Shown piece after piece: positions 8,896 to 18,601 of a stretch of DNA of 64,000 nucleotides. Under the pieces are notes generated by a model. The model searched no databases. It was not told the DNA's origin and saw nothing but the letters and a program-made list of their open reading frames with translations. Position 1 is the stretch's first letter. Each line of letters opens with the position of its first letter. Made by a program: the position numbers and the translations under genes. This DNA comes from Gemmatimonadota bacterium (GTDB taxonomy: Bacteria > JAAXHH01): contig JAPOZT010000031.1 of assembly GCA_026705925.1 (NCBI GenBank), forward strand, positions 85,712 through 149,711, given 5' to 3'.

Positions 8896-8939
8896 GCGGG
8901 TTTGTACCGGCGAACGGCCTTGCACCGGCGAGCGAATCG
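8885..8939 (+). repeat. Imperfect 18-19-bp tandem repeat at the pntAA stop codon
   Basis: Three units begin with GTACCGGC, GTACCGGC and GCACCGGC at 8885, 8904 and 8922. The first includes the pntAA TGA stop, and the array fills most of the 55-bp gap to pntAB. Confidence 0.6.
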
Positions 8940-8950
8940 AGGAGTGCGAC

Positions 8951-9232
8951 ATGGGTGAAACCATTGCCATACTGACCATATTCGTCCTGGCGGTATTCGT
9001 CGGATTCGAAGTCATCACCAAGGTCCCGCCCATCCTGCACACCCCGCTGATGTCCGGCTCGAACGCCATATCGGGGATCACGATCATCGGCGCCATCCTT
9101 TCGGCCGGGACCCAGTACTCTACGCTGACCACGGTCCTCGGAACCGCCGCCGTGGTTTTCGCCACGATCAACGTGGTCGGCGGCTACCTCGTGACCAACC
9201 GCATGCTGGACATGTTCAAGAGAAAGGAGTAG
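8951..9232 (+). CDS. pntAB: NAD(P) transhydrogenase subunit alpha 2, membrane domain
   Basis: Small membrane subunit of 93 residues with three hydrophobic segments (AILTIFVLAVFVGFEVI; ISGITIIGAILSAG; LGTAAVVFATINVVGGYL). It corresponds to the membrane part of the alpha chain in fused PntA. The sequence HTPLMSGSNAISGI is a hallmark of the family. It starts at ATG 8951 after GAGGAG and is followed by pntB 4 bases after its stop, so the two are almost certainly co-translated. Confidence 0.95.
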   Translation: MGETIAILTIFVLAVFVGFEVITKVPPILHTPLMSGSNAISGITIIGAILSAGTQYSTLTTVLGTAAVVFATINVVGGYLVTNRMLDMFKRKE

Positions 9233-9236
9233 GCGG

Positions 9237-10637
9237 ATGTCCCCCGATCTCGTCCGCTTCGCCTATCTCGTCGCCGCCTCCCTGTTCGTATTCGGGCTGA
9301 AGGGTCTCTCCCATCCCCGCACCGCGGTGCGGGGCAACCGCCTGAGTGCCCTGGGCATGTTCATCGCCATCGTGGTGACGCTGATCGACCAGCAGATCGT
9401 CCGGTTCGAGTTCATCGTCGCGGGTATCGTCCTCGGCGGAGCCATCGGCGCCATCTGGGCGCTCAAGGTGCCCATGACCGCCATGCCGCAGTTCGTGGGC
9501 CTGTGCAACGGTTTCGGCGGCGGAGCGTCGGTGCTCGTGGCCGGCGCGGCCTACGTCGAGGCCGCGCTGCGGTCCGCGGACACGATCTCGATGCAGTTCG
9601 GCATCGCGACCATGGCGTCCGGACTGATCGGCGGCGTCACCTTCTGGGGCAGCCTGATCGCCTTTGGCAAGCTGCAGGGCATCGTCTCCGAGAAAGCGGT
9701 TCGCTTCACCGGAGATCACGTGCTCAAAGGTCTCTTCCTGCTGGCCGCACTGGCGGCGGGCGTCCTCGTCATCCTGCAGCCGGAGAACACCCTGTACTTC
9801 TGGATCATGGTGGCGATCGCCTCCGTGCTGGGCATACTGCTCGTGGTGCCCATCGGAGGCGCAGACATGCCGGTGGTCATCGCCCTGCTCAACTCCTACT
9901 CGGGCATGGCCGCCGCGGCGACCGGCTTCGTACTGTCCAACAACGTGCTGATCATTTCGGGCTCGCTGGTCGGCGCTTCAGGGTTCATCCTGACGAGTAT
10001 CATGTGCAAGGCCATGAACCGGTCGCTCGCCAACGTGATGTTCGCGGGGGTCGGCGGCGATTCGGGCGGCGACGACGCGGGTCCTGCCGACGACCTCTAC
10101 GAAGGCAAAGTGAAATCCACCACCGCCGAGGAGGTCGCCATGGTGCTCGACAGCGCGCGGCGCGTGGTGTTCGTCCCCGGTTACGGCATGGCGGTGGCCC
10201 AGGCGCAGCACGCCGTGCGAGACCTGGCCAATAAACTGGAGGCCGACGGCATCGAGGTGGAGTTCGCCATTCATCCCGTCGCGGGCCGCATGCCCGGCCA
10301 CATGAACGTGCTGCTGGCCGAAGCGGACGTCCCCTACGACCGCCTGAAGGAGATGGACGAGGCCAATACGGGGTTCGAACAGACCGACGTAACCATCGTC
10401 ATCGGCGCCAACGACGTGGTCAATCCCCTGGCCCGCGACGCGGCGGACACGCCGCTGACCGGCATGCCGATCCTGAATGTGGACAAGTCGCGGACCGTCG
10501 TGGTCATCAAGCGCAGCCTGAGCCCCGGCTTCGCCGGCATCCCCAATCCGCTCTTCGCCGCGGACAACTGCCTGATGCTCTTCGCCGACGGCAAGGATGC
10601 GGTGCAGGAACTAACGGCGGCGGTGAACGAAATCTGA
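9237..10637 (+). CDS. pntB: NAD(P) transhydrogenase subunit beta
   Basis: 466-residue beta subunit. The N-terminal two-thirds is a run of membrane helices (domain II, proton channel) with family sequences MPQFVGLCNGFGGGAS and VVIALLNSYSGMAAAATGF. The C-terminal soluble domain III binds NADP(H), with VPGYGMAVAQAQHAV, GRMPGHMNVLLAEA and IGANDVVNPLARD. It ends the pnt operon and probably supplies NADPH. GGAG lies 5-8 bases before the ATG. Confidence 0.96.
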   Translation: MSPDLVRFAYLVAASLFVFGLKGLSHPRTAVRGNRLSALGMFIAIVVTLIDQQIVRFEFIVAGIVLGGAIGAIWALKVPMTAMPQFVGLCNGFGGGASVLVAGAAYVEAALRSADTISMQFGIATMASGLIGGVTFWGSLIAFGKLQGIVSEKAVRFTGDHVLKGLFLLAALAAGVLVILQPENTLYFWIMVAIASVLGILLVVPIGGADMPVVIALLNSYSGMAAAATGFVLSNNVLIISGSLVGASGFILTSIMCKAMNRSLANVMFAGVGGDSGGDDAGPADDLYEGKVKSTTAEEVAMVLDSARRVVFVPGYGMAVAQAQHAVRDLANKLEADGIEVEFAIHPVAGRMPGHMNVLLAEADVPYDRLKEMDEANTGFEQTDVTIVIGANDVVNPLARDAADTPLTGMPILNVDKSRTVVVIKRSLSPGFAGIPNPLFAADNCLMLFADGKDAVQELTAAVNEI

Positions 10638-10691
10638 CCGCGGTGCATCGGGAATGATGGATTCAGCAACACATACCGGAAGGACGACCCG

Positions 10692-10733
10692 ATGGCCGCG
10701 CTAGGCACGCCGATGGCCGCGCTGGGCACGCCG
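10692..10733 (+). repeat. 21-bp tandem duplication covering the purT start codon
   Basis: Two copies of a 21-bp unit beginning ATGGCCGCGCT differ at one base (A/G at the unit's 12th base). The unit encodes MAALGTP, so the duplication also duplicates the start codon. Confidence 0.9.
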
Positions 10734-11894
10734 CTGTCCCCTTCGGCGACCCGGGTGCTGATGTGCGGTTCGGGCGAACTGGGCAAGGAAGTGGTCATCG
10801 AGTTCCAGCGCCTGGGCGTGGAAGTGGTCGCGGTGGACCGCTACGCCAACGCGCCGGCCATGCAGGTAGCACACCGCTCCCACGTGGTGGACATGCTGGA
10901 CCCTTCCGCCTTGCGCGCGGTGATCGAGCGGGAAAACCCCGATTTCATCGTACCCGAGATTGAAGCCATCGCCACCGGCGCCCTGGTGGAACTGGAGTCG
11001 GAAGGGTATCACGTCGTTCCCACCGCGCGTGCGGTCCACCTGACCATGAACCGGGAGGGGATACGGCGGCTCGCCGCGGAGGAGCTCGGACTTCCCACGT
11101 CGCCCTATCGCTTCGCCGAGACCCGGGAAGCCTACGAACGCGCGGTGCGCGAGATCGGCCTGCCCTGCGTCATCAAGCCCGTCATGAGCTCTTCCGGCAA
11201 GGGACAGAGCACGGTGCGGCATGCATCGGAGGCGGCCGGCGCCTGGCAGCGCGCACACGACGAGACCCGCGGCGGAGCGGGCAAGGTGATCGTCGAGGGA
11301 TTTGTCGAATTCGATTATGAAATCACGCTCCTGACGGTACGCCACGCGGACGGAACGGGTTTCTGCCCGCCCATCGGCCACGAACAGGTCGACGGGGACT
11401 ACCGGTACTCCTGGCAGCCCCAGCCCATGAGCGAAAAGGCGTGGGCGGAAGCCAGGCGGACGGCGGAAAAGGTCACTACCGCACTCGGCGGCCGCGGCGT
11501 CTTCGGCGTCGAGCTGTTCGTCAGGGGCGACAACGTGATTTTCAGCGAAGTCTCGCCCCGCCCCCACGATACGGGCATGGTCACGCTCATCTCACAGGAC
11601 CTGTCCGAATTCGCCCTGCATGCGCGGGCCGTGCTGGGTCTCCCGATCCCGGAGATCCGCCAGCACGGTCCTTCCGCTTCGGCGGCCCTCGTGGTGGAAG
11701 GCGAGTCCGACCGGATGAAGTTCGGCAACCTGGGTTCCGCCCTTGCCGAACCGGACACCGGCCTGTTTCTCTTCGGCAAGCCCGAGGTCTCCGGTCACCG
11801 GCGCCTCGGCGTAGCCGTCGCCCGGGGGGATGACATCGACGCGGCCCGCGCAAAAGCGGCCCGGGCCATGGAAGCGGTTCGCGTCGAACTGTAG
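10692..11894 (+). CDS. purT: Formate-dependent phosphoribosylglycinamide formyltransferase PurT
   Basis: ATP-grasp enzyme that converts GAR, formate and ATP to FGAR in the third step of purine synthesis. Colinear with E. coli PurT over its length: [96 protein letters not shown]. The 5' end carries an exact-register 21-bp duplication, so MAALGTP is encoded twice and there are two in-frame ATGs (10692 and 10713). Either could serve; the upstream one has GGACGACC 2-9 bases before it. It stands between pntB and a PhyH gene. Confidence 0.95.
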   Translation: MAALGTPMAALGTPLSPSATRVLMCGSGELGKEVVIEFQRLGVEVVAVDRYANAPAMQVAHRSHVVDMLDPSALRAVIERENPDFIVPEIEAIATGALVELESEGYHVVPTARAVHLTMNREGIRRLAAEELGLPTSPYRFAETREAYERAVREIGLPCVIKPVMSSSGKGQSTVRHASEAAGAWQRAHDETRGGAGKVIVEGFVEFDYEITLLTVRHADGTGFCPPIGHEQVDGDYRYSWQPQPMSEKAWAEARRTAEKVTTALGGRGVFGVELFVRGDNVIFSEVSPRPHDTGMVTLISQDLSEFALHARAVLGLPIPEIRQHGPSASAALVVEGESDRMKFGNLGSALAEPDTGLFLFGKPEVSGHRRLGVAVARGDDIDAARAKAARAMEAVRVEL

Positions 11895-11937
11895 CGCTCC
11901 GACGGCACCGCCCGCATCACCGGAGAAAGGAGGGATG

Positions 11938-12795
11938 ATGCACAGTCAAGCGGAACAGCAGATCAATGTGGACGACCGGGACTGGCGCGCCCTCACCCGG
12001 GGCGAGCGGATCCGGATGATCGAGGAGGAGGGCTACCTGATCATCCCGGACTGGATCTCACCGGACTACCTGGCCGAGTTGAAAGCGGAAAGCGAAAGAC
12101 TCGAAACCGTCGGACGGGATTACAGCGAAAAGCAGCGGGGCTGCAGGGATCCGCATCTTGCCAGTTCGAAGCTGGCCGAACTCATCGCCTACGAACCCAC
12201 GGTGCGTTTCCTGGAGGAGTTGTTCGGCGACCGCCTGGTTTTCATTCACTATACCTACGACCGGTCCGAACCCGGCACGCCGGGGATCAGTCTCCATACG
12301 GACGGCCAGCCCTACGGCTCGAAGATATTCGGGTACGAGGGGAGCTGTCCCATAACCGTCCGGGTACTCTACTATCTCGACGACCTGACGATGGACGTCT
12401 CGCCCTTCCGGGTCGTGCCCAGGTCTCATCTCTGCATGCACGCGGACGCCCATCCGTACAAGCGGTATGAGCGCCATCCCGAGGAGGTGGTCGTGCCCTG
12501 CACGGCGGGATCGGCGCTGTTCCTGAACCACCGGACGTTCCACGGCACGCTGCCCAACAGGGGCAACCGGTCGCGGGCCATGCTCGCGGTGGCCTACCGA
12601 CCGGCCTGGGCCGGACCGATCGTCGACGTGGAGCCGCGAAATCCGTCGGACCTGGAACGGATGCCCGATTCCGTCCGGCCCTTCCTGGGCGATCCCAGCA
12701 TGCGGACCTACGAGTTCGGCGTCGGCAACAAGCCGGAGGGCATGTCGGCCAGCGCGCCCGGCATGAACCCGAGCCGCTGGGAACGGCGGGCATAG
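11938..12795 (+). CDS. Phytanoyl-CoA dioxygenase (PhyH)-like protein, canonical HxD
   Basis: Fe(II)/2-oxoglutarate oxygenase of 285 residues. The full triad is visible: H120-T-D122 in ISLHTDGQPYG and distal His near 202 in FLNHRTFHGTLP, with arginines in NRGNRSR as 2OG-binding candidates. The N-terminus has the family's EEEGYLIIPDWISPDYL. ATGATG offers two starts (11935 and 11938); the second has the better spacing (4 bases) from AGGAGG. It lies 43 bp after purT and 78 bp before the ThuA-like gene. The substrate is unknown; family members act on CoA esters and on diverse small molecules. Confidence 0.88.
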   Translation: MHSQAEQQINVDDRDWRALTRGERIRMIEEEGYLIIPDWISPDYLAELKAESERLETVGRDYSEKQRGCRDPHLASSKLAELIAYEPTVRFLEELFGDRLVFIHYTYDRSEPGTPGISLHTDGQPYGSKIFGYEGSCPITVRVLYYLDDLTMDVSPFRVVPRSHLCMHADAHPYKRYERHPEEVVVPCTAGSALFLNHRTFHGTLPNRGNRSRAMLAVAYRPAWAGPIVDVEPRNPSDLERMPDSVRPFLGDPSMRTYEFGVGNKPEGMSASAPGMNPSRWERRA

Positions 12796-12873
12796 CGGGC
12801 GGGACGGCCACTAATCCGCGGTGTCCCGGTCCGCACAGGACAGTGAACGTTTTGCAACCATAGGAGCAACCAA

Positions 12874-13518
12874 ATGCCTAAGGCCCTCTTCGTCTGGGGA
12901 GGATGGGAAGGACACGAACCCAGGCAGTCCCAGGACATCTTCATCCCGCTGCTTGAATCGGAAGGATACGATATCACGCAGCGCGACACGCTTGACGCCT
13001 ACCTGGACGCGGAAGCCATGCCCACGTACGATCTCATCGTGCAGACCGTGACCATGAGCACGATCAACGGCGCGCAGGAGAAGGCGCTCCTGGATACCGT
13101 CTCCGCCGGGGCCGGGTTCGGAGGCTGGCACGGCGGACAGGCGGACGCCTTCCGCAACAACACGAACTACCAGTACATGGTGGGCGGACAGTGGGTTTCC
13201 CATCCTGGCGGGATCATCGACTACGAAGTCAACATCATCGATCACGAAGATCCCGTCACGGCGGGCCTCAACGATTTCGCCATGCACTCGGAACAGTACT
13301 ACATGCACGTCGATCCGGCCAACCACGTGCTCGCGACCACGACCTTCAGCGGGGATCACGACGCCTGGATCGACGGCACGGTGATGCCCGTGGCGTGGAA
13401 GAGGCCGTGGGGAAAGGGGAAGGTATTCCATTGTTCGCTGGGACACGTCGCTAGCGACTTCGACGTGCCCGAGGCGCGTGAAATCGTCCGTCGCGGCCTG
13501 ATCTGGTGCACGCGCTGA
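12874..13518 (+). CDS. ThuA-like domain protein
   Basis: 214-residue protein of the ThuA (trehalose utilization) family, a class I glutamine-amidotransferase-like fold. Typical elements are [13 protein letters not shown] at the N-terminus, [24 protein letters not shown] and [21 protein letters not shown]. Members are implicated in sugar metabolism and often accompany Gfo/Idh/MocA and PhyH genes in environmental genomes. No signal peptide is seen. It is likely co-transcribed with the preceding PhyH gene. The exact reaction is not known. Confidence 0.85.
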   Translation: MPKALFVWGGWEGHEPRQSQDIFIPLLESEGYDITQRDTLDAYLDAEAMPTYDLIVQTVTMSTINGAQEKALLDTVSAGAGFGGWHGGQADAFRNNTNYQYMVGGQWVSHPGGIIDYEVNIIDHEDPVTAGLNDFAMHSEQYYMHVDPANHVLATTTFSGDHDAWIDGTVMPVAWKRPWGKGKVFHCSLGHVASDFDVPEAREIVRRGLIWCTR

Positions 13519-13526
13519 TTTTATTC

Positions 13527-13555
13527 TTTACTTTGTTGACCTAGATAGGTATATT
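13527..13555 (+). promoter_or_regulatory. Possible promoter of the peroxiredoxin gene
   Basis: TTTACT (13527-13532), a 17-base spacer, then TATATT (13550-13555) in an AT-rich gap 79 bases upstream of the peroxiredoxin start. A TTGACC at 13536 is too close to the -10 to be the -35. Confidence 0.35.
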
Positions 13556-13633
13556 ATCGAGGCCAATAGACGGATCAGGCCACTGATCACACCACCTTAT
13601 CATCTGTAGCAGGCTCTTTGCAGGAGGATTGTC

Positions 13634-14266
13634 ATGGCGTTACGTTTAATGGACGAAGCCCCGGATTTCACCGCTGAAACCACCGAGGGAACGATTCGTT
13701 TTCACGAATGGCTCGGGGACGGCTGGGGCATACTCTTTTCCCATCCCGCGGATTACACACCGGTCTGCACCACGGAACTGGGTTACATGGCCAACATCGC
13801 CCACGAGTTCGCCCGGCGGAATGTCAAGATCCTGGCCATCAGCGTGGATCCCCTCGATTCGCACCGCGGTTGGATCAGCGACATCAACGAGACGCAGAAC
13901 GCGAACGTGAGCTACCCGCTGATCGCGGACCCCGACCAGGAAGTCGCCCAGCTCTACGACATGATCCATCCAAACGCCGACGACAAGATGACGGTGCGTT
14001 CGGTATTCGTCATCGGACCGGACAAGAAGATCAAGCTGATGCTGACCTACCCCGCGTCCACGGGCCGTAATTTCGACGAGATCCTGCGTGTCGTGGATTC
14101 CCTCCAGTTGACGGCTCATCACAAGCTCGCCACGCCGGTCAACTGGACCAGCGGTGAAGACTGCATCATCGTACCGGCGGTCACGGACGAGGAAGCGGAC
14201 CAGACCTACTCCGACATCCGCCGCGTGAAGCCCTACCTGCGCTACGTGAAGCAGCCCCAGGGCTGA
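13634..14266 (+). CDS. 1-Cys peroxiredoxin (Prx6 type)
   Basis: 210-residue thiol peroxidase that reduces H2O2 and organic hydroperoxides in the cytoplasm. The peroxidatic cysteine is C45 in the motif PADYTPVCTTELG. The long C-terminal domain (LTAHHKLATPVNWTSGEDCI) is that of the Prx6/1-Cys group and not 2-Cys AhpC. A second cysteine near 177 in GEDCIIVP lies in the C-terminal domain and is not the usual resolving position. AGGAGG stands 6 bases before the ATG. It forms a single transcription unit with its own promoter-like sequence and a strong terminator. Confidence 0.93.
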   Translation: MALRLMDEAPDFTAETTEGTIRFHEWLGDGWGILFSHPADYTPVCTTELGYMANIAHEFARRNVKILAISVDPLDSHRGWISDINETQNANVSYPLIADPDQEVAQLYDMIHPNADDKMTVRSVFVIGPDKKIKLMLTYPASTGRNFDEILRVVDSLQLTAHHKLATPVNWTSGEDCIIVPAVTDEEADQTYSDIRRVKPYLRYVKQPQG

Positions 14267-14329
14267 CTGCGACAGCAGACGGCCGTAACAACTCGAACGG
14301 TCGCTACAACAGGTTAAATTGAAAGATGA

Positions 14330-14362
14330 AAGGCGCCTCGATTGGGGCGCCTTTTTTATTTT
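14330..14362 (+). terminator. Rho-independent terminator after the peroxiredoxin gene
   Basis: AAGGCGCC and GGCGCCTT form a perfect 8-bp stem around an 8-base loop (14338-14345), followed by TTTTATTTT. Confidence 0.9.
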
Positions 14363-14383
14363 GGCTTTATTTAAAAAGTATGC

Positions 14384-14412
14384 TTGACAGGCGTTCCGTT
14401 ATCCTGTAACAT
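14384..14412 (+). promoter_or_regulatory. Strong sigma70-type promoter of the SPFH/Arc-like unit
   Basis: Consensus TTGACA (14384-14389) and TAACAT (14407-14412) with exactly 17 bases between them. The -10 box forms the left arm of the dyad described next. Confidence 0.75.
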
Positions 14413-14438
14413 GATATCATATTGATATTATAATGTTA
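14407..14438. promoter_or_regulatory. Palindromic operator candidate overlapping the -10 and start site
   Basis: A 32-bp imperfect dyad runs from TAACAT (14407) to ATGTTA (14438) with 11 of 16 positions symmetric. Within it lies the perfect palindrome ATGATATCAT (14411-14420). The position over the -10 and transcription start is that of a repressor site. The Arc-like protein encoded two genes downstream is the obvious candidate ligand (inference). Confidence 0.55.
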
Positions 14439-14470
14439 TCCTATCGACCGATGTTTGGAGGAGGAAAGCA

Positions 14471-15373
14471 ATGATAACGGAAAGAAGCCCTTTGAAATTC
14501 AGCGGCTGGAGGGCGCTGGTCTGGCTGATCGTCCTGTTTCCTTTGACGTTTGTGGTCATGGATTGGGTCATCACGTTCAATCCGCCCGTTCTGGAGCAGG
14601 AAATGAGCGTCAGAGACGTGCTCCTGCTGGTCTTTATCTTCATACCGGCCCTCGCCGTACTGGGATTCTGCTTCAAGGGATTCTTCACGCTGGAACCGAA
14701 TGAAGCCAGCGTGCTTACGCTGTTCGGCAAATACACAGGGACGGTGAGAGAGCAGGGATTCTGGTGGGTGAATCCCCTCAACAGCAAGGCGAAGATCTCC
14801 CTTCGAGCCAGGAATTTCGACAGCGAGCGGCTGAAGGTAAACGACAAAAACGGAAACCCGATCGAGATCTCAGCCGTCGTGGTCTGGCGTGTGGAAGATA
14901 CGGCCCAGGCGAGTTTCGATGTGGACGACTTTGTCGAATACATACAGGTACAGTCCGAATCGGCCATCCGCCACCTGGCCACCAGCTACCCTTATGACCT
15001 GACCGAGGGAGAGACCGCCAGCCTGAGGTCGTCCATTGAGGAAGTGTCCGAAGCCCTCGGCAACGAAATTCGGGAACGGGTCGGCGCGGCCGGAGTTTCG
15101 GTAGCGGAAGCACGGATCAACCATTTGGCCTACGCCCCCGAAATCGCGCAGGTGATGCTGCAGCGGCAGCAGGCCGATGCCATCATCGCCGCCCGTCAGA
15201 AGATCGTGGACGGCGCGGTGGGCATGGTGGAAATGGCCCTTGAAAGGCTGAAGGACCAGCATGTAGTCGACCTGGACGAAGAACGCAAGGCCGCCATGGT
15301 GAGCAATCTCCTCACCGTGCTCTGCAGCGAATCGTCCACGCAGCCCATCGTCAATACCGGTTCGTTGTACTGA
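14471..15373 (+). CDS. SPFH/Band 7 domain membrane protein
   Basis: 300-residue stomatin/prohibitin-like protein. Two hydrophobic segments (about residues 15-35 and 48-68, [19 protein letters not shown]) precede the SPFH domain ([20 protein letters not shown], then [20 protein letters not shown], then [17 protein letters not shown]). The C-terminal half is helical ([22 protein letters not shown]). Such proteins organise membrane microdomains or scaffold partner complexes. The gene starts after GGAGGAGG under a strong promoter with a palindromic operator and is followed by an Arc-like repressor gene 24 bp downstream. It is distinct from the slipin-nfeD pair at 55700-57908. Confidence 0.9.
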   Translation: MITERSPLKFSGWRALVWLIVLFPLTFVVMDWVITFNPPVLEQEMSVRDVLLLVFIFIPALAVLGFCFKGFFTLEPNEASVLTLFGKYTGTVREQGFWWVNPLNSKAKISLRARNFDSERLKVNDKNGNPIEISAVVVWRVEDTAQASFDVDDFVEYIQVQSESAIRHLATSYPYDLTEGETASLRSSIEEVSEALGNEIRERVGAAGVSVAEARINHLAYAPEIAQVMLQRQQADAIIAARQKIVDGAVGMVEMALERLKDQHVVDLDEERKAAMVSNLLTVLCSESSTQPIVNTGSLY

Positions 15374-15397
15374 TGGGATCTAGGGAAACTCGCTATC

Positions 15398-15565
15398 GTG
15401 CCGGACAAGAAGAAATCCCTGCTGCTGCGAATCAATACCGAGCTCTGGAATGACCTCAACACCTGGGCGAAGGATGAATTGCGTAGCGTGAACGCCCAGA
15501 TCGAGTATATTCTACGGGCGGAAGTGCACAAACGGAAGAAACGGCGGCGGCGCGAGGAAGATTGA
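15398..15565 (+). CDS. Arc-like ribbon-helix-helix DNA-binding protein (55 aa, GTG start)
   Basis: A 55-codon frame from GTG 15398 to TGA 15563-15565 encodes [20 protein letters not shown] then [18 protein letters not shown], ending in a lysine/arginine-rich tail. The order beta strand (SLLLRI), helix A ([13 protein letters not shown]), RSVNAQI turn and helix B (IEYILRAEV) matches phage Arc (FNLRWPREVLDLV...GRSVNSEIYQRVM). RHH proteins bind palindromes as dimers or tetramers. It lies 24 bp after the SPFH gene, so autoregulation through the operator at 14407-14438 is plausible. The start could be questioned (weak AGGG 13 bases upstream), but the fold match is strong. Confidence 0.82.
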   Translation: MPDKKKSLLLRINTELWNDLNTWAKDELRSVNAQIEYILRAEVHKRKKRRRREED

Positions 15566-15681
15566 AGGAACCGAAACGTGTGCAGGTAAACATGTGCAGG
15601 TGAATATCGGTAGCGTGCGGCCTGGCCTGAGAGAACTGTCCTGGCCGGCGAATCAGGAGCCGCGCAGTTGACCTGGAGACC

Positions 15682-16548
15682 ATGGGCTTGGCGGTAGAGA
15701 CGAATTCAGACCTGGACCGGTTCGAGACAACGGGTTTCGTGATACTGAAGGGATTCTACCCCGACGGGGTGGTGGAGGCGGCCCGGCGCGATGCCGGCGA
15801 ACTCGTGGACCGGTTCGCGAACCGGCTGATGGAGGCGGGCAAGATCACGAGCGGCCACGCCGATGCGCCTTTCGAGACGCGCCTGGCCCGGATCTGCGCG
15901 GACGCACCGGACGAGGCGCCCAGTATCTTCCGCAATGAGCTCCACCTGGCGGGCATGTACGAGGTTTTCTTCCACCCGCCGCTGCTGGACATCGTAGAAA
16001 CCCTTCTGGGCGAGGAACTTCGGCTTTATCCCAACTACTCCATCCGCCCCAAACTGCCCGACCACGCCCCGACGCTCGTACTCTGGCACCAGGACGGGGG
16101 ATACACTTACAAGGTCCACCGCGACGGCGATCACAGCGCGGAGACGGTGGACGCCCTGCGCATGATCAACGTTTGGTCTCCCCTGGTGCCCGCCCGCGAG
16201 GACAACGGGTGCATGCAGTTCATCCCCGGAACCCATCGGATCGGCATGGCCCGGCACGAAGACCGCGAATACTATCTCGAAATCACCCAGGAGGACCTGG
16301 AACCCTACGTGGACCAGGCCGTGTCCATCGAACTGGACCCGGGAGACATCGTCCTCTTCCATAACATGCTCTACCACCAGGGACTGCCCAACCGCTCCGA
16401 TCAGGTCAGGTGGAGCATGGACTGGCGTTACCAGGATGCGAGGCAGCCGACGCTGCGCAGCACGACGGGGCATCTCGCCCGCAGCCGCATGCATCCCGAC
16501 CAGGTAGTACGCGACGCCGGGGACTGGGTCCGCCGGTCGTTTCAGTAG
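15682..16548 (+). CDS. Phytanoyl-CoA dioxygenase (PhyH)-like protein, canonical HxD
   Basis: 288-residue Fe(II)/2-oxoglutarate oxygenase. H136-Q-D138 in [14 protein letters not shown] and the distal His near 232 ([16 protein letters not shown]) complete the iron triad; the arginines in NRSDQVRWS are candidates for 2OG binding. The N-terminal [20 protein letters not shown] is the family's opening. ATG 15682 follows GGAG by 5 bases. A 116-bp gap separates it from the RHH gene, and an ABC exporter operon begins 32 bp downstream, so read-through is possible. Substrate not predictable. Confidence 0.88.
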   Translation: MGLAVETNSDLDRFETTGFVILKGFYPDGVVEAARRDAGELVDRFANRLMEAGKITSGHADAPFETRLARICADAPDEAPSIFRNELHLAGMYEVFFHPPLLDIVETLLGEELRLYPNYSIRPKLPDHAPTLVLWHQDGGYTYKVHRDGDHSAETVDALRMINVWSPLVPAREDNGCMQFIPGTHRIGMARHEDREYYLEITQEDLEPYVDQAVSIELDPGDIVLFHNMLYHQGLPNRSDQVRWSMDWRYQDARQPTLRSTTGHLARSRMHPDQVVRDAGDWVRRSFQ

Positions 16549-16580
16549 CTTAGTCCACGTCCCGCGAACAGGATGGCGTA

Positions 16581-17845
16581 TTGCTCAATCTCACCGATAC
16601 CGGCCTCGTATTCCTCCGGGAACTCCGAGGTGCCCTGCGTGAACGCTCCATCGTCATCAACGTCGTCCTGGTGCCCCTGTTCATGTACCCGGTCCTCCTC
16701 TGGGTGGCCTACACGGGGCTGTCCTTCGTCATCGGCCAGACGGAGAACTTCACGGCCCGCGTGATGATCGCGGGCGAAGTGGAGAAAGGCGCCGCGCTCG
16801 TCCGCAAAATCGAGGACGCGGACCGCGTGGAACGCGTGTCGGCCGCTGACCTGGAAGCCGCCGAGGAAGCGATTCGCGACGGCCGGTTGGATCTCCTGGT
16901 CGAGCTCGCTCCCTGGGAAGGGGTTGGTGCTGACGATATCGAGGTCCGCATAACCGGCGACTCGTCGAAGGACCGGAGCCGGATCGCCATGAGCCGGGTC
17001 GAAGACGTCGTAAACCGCCACCGGACGGCTTACCTGGAAAGAGCGGGCAGGGAACGCGGGCTGAACGGTTCGGCATACCAGATGATCTGGATAGAACGGG
17101 AGAACGTATCCACCAGCCGGGACATGGGACGCTTCATCCTGGGGATGGCGGTCCCCATCCTCGTCATCATCATGCTGATCGTGGGCGGCATGTATCCCGC
17201 CCTGGACGCGACGGCCGGAGAACGCGAGCGTTCCACCTGGGAGACCACGTTGACGGCGGCGACGGACCGCGTGAATATCCTCGCGGGAAAGTACCTGTAC
17301 GTGGCCACGCTCTCGACCACTGCCGGCATGCTGAACTTCCTGGCCATGAGCCTCTCCATGCGCACCCTCATGGCGCCGCTCCTGGGCGACCGGATCCAGG
17401 ACCTGAGCTTCACGATCCCGTGGTCCGCCGTTCCGCTGATTTTCGTGGTCATCATGCTCCTCGCCCTGTTCGTCTCCGCCTTCCTCATGGTCGTGGCCAG
17501 CTTCGCCCGGACGTTCAAGGACGCCCAGTCCCTGGCGGGTCCCTTCGTAACCGTCATGATCCTGGTGCCGGCGGTCTTCATGCAGTTCCCCGGCCTGGAA
17601 CTCACGACCTGGCTGGCTTGCGTGCCCATCATCAACGTCTGCCTGGTGTTCCGGGAAGCCATCGGCGGCGTCTATCAGTGGCCCCTGATCGGCCTCACCC
17701 TGCTGATGGAAGTCCTGTACATCTGGATCATTCTGCGGATCGCCGCGGCGATCACCCGCTACGAAGACATCATGACCGGCAGCTATGAAGGCGGGCTGGG
17801 CGGTTTCCTGAAACACCGGCTCTTGCGCCGCAACCCTTCAAGAGG

Positions 17846-17849
<4 letters not shown>
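16581..17849 (+). CDS. ABC-2 type permease, NatB-like
   Basis: 422-residue membrane subunit of an ABC-2 exporter. One N-terminal helix (about residues 24-50) precedes a ~120-residue extracytoplasmic segment, then five or six C-terminal helices beginning MGRFILGMAVPILVIIMLIVGGMYPALDATAGERERSTWE, of which the TAGERE(R)-type sequence marks the NatB/ABC-2 family. The start appears to be TTG 16581; no ATG or GTG in this frame lies close upstream. The stop overlaps the ATPase start by ATGA. Probable partner of the ATPase and ABC-CPBP permease that follow; related systems export Na+ or peptides. Confidence 0.85.

Positions 17850-18597
<748 letters not shown>

Positions 18598-18601
<4 letters not shown>

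Noticed and set aside
13536..13555. TTGACC as the -35 of the peroxiredoxin promoter
   Set aside because: Only 8 bases from the TATATT; TTTACT at 13527 has the proper 17-base spacing.
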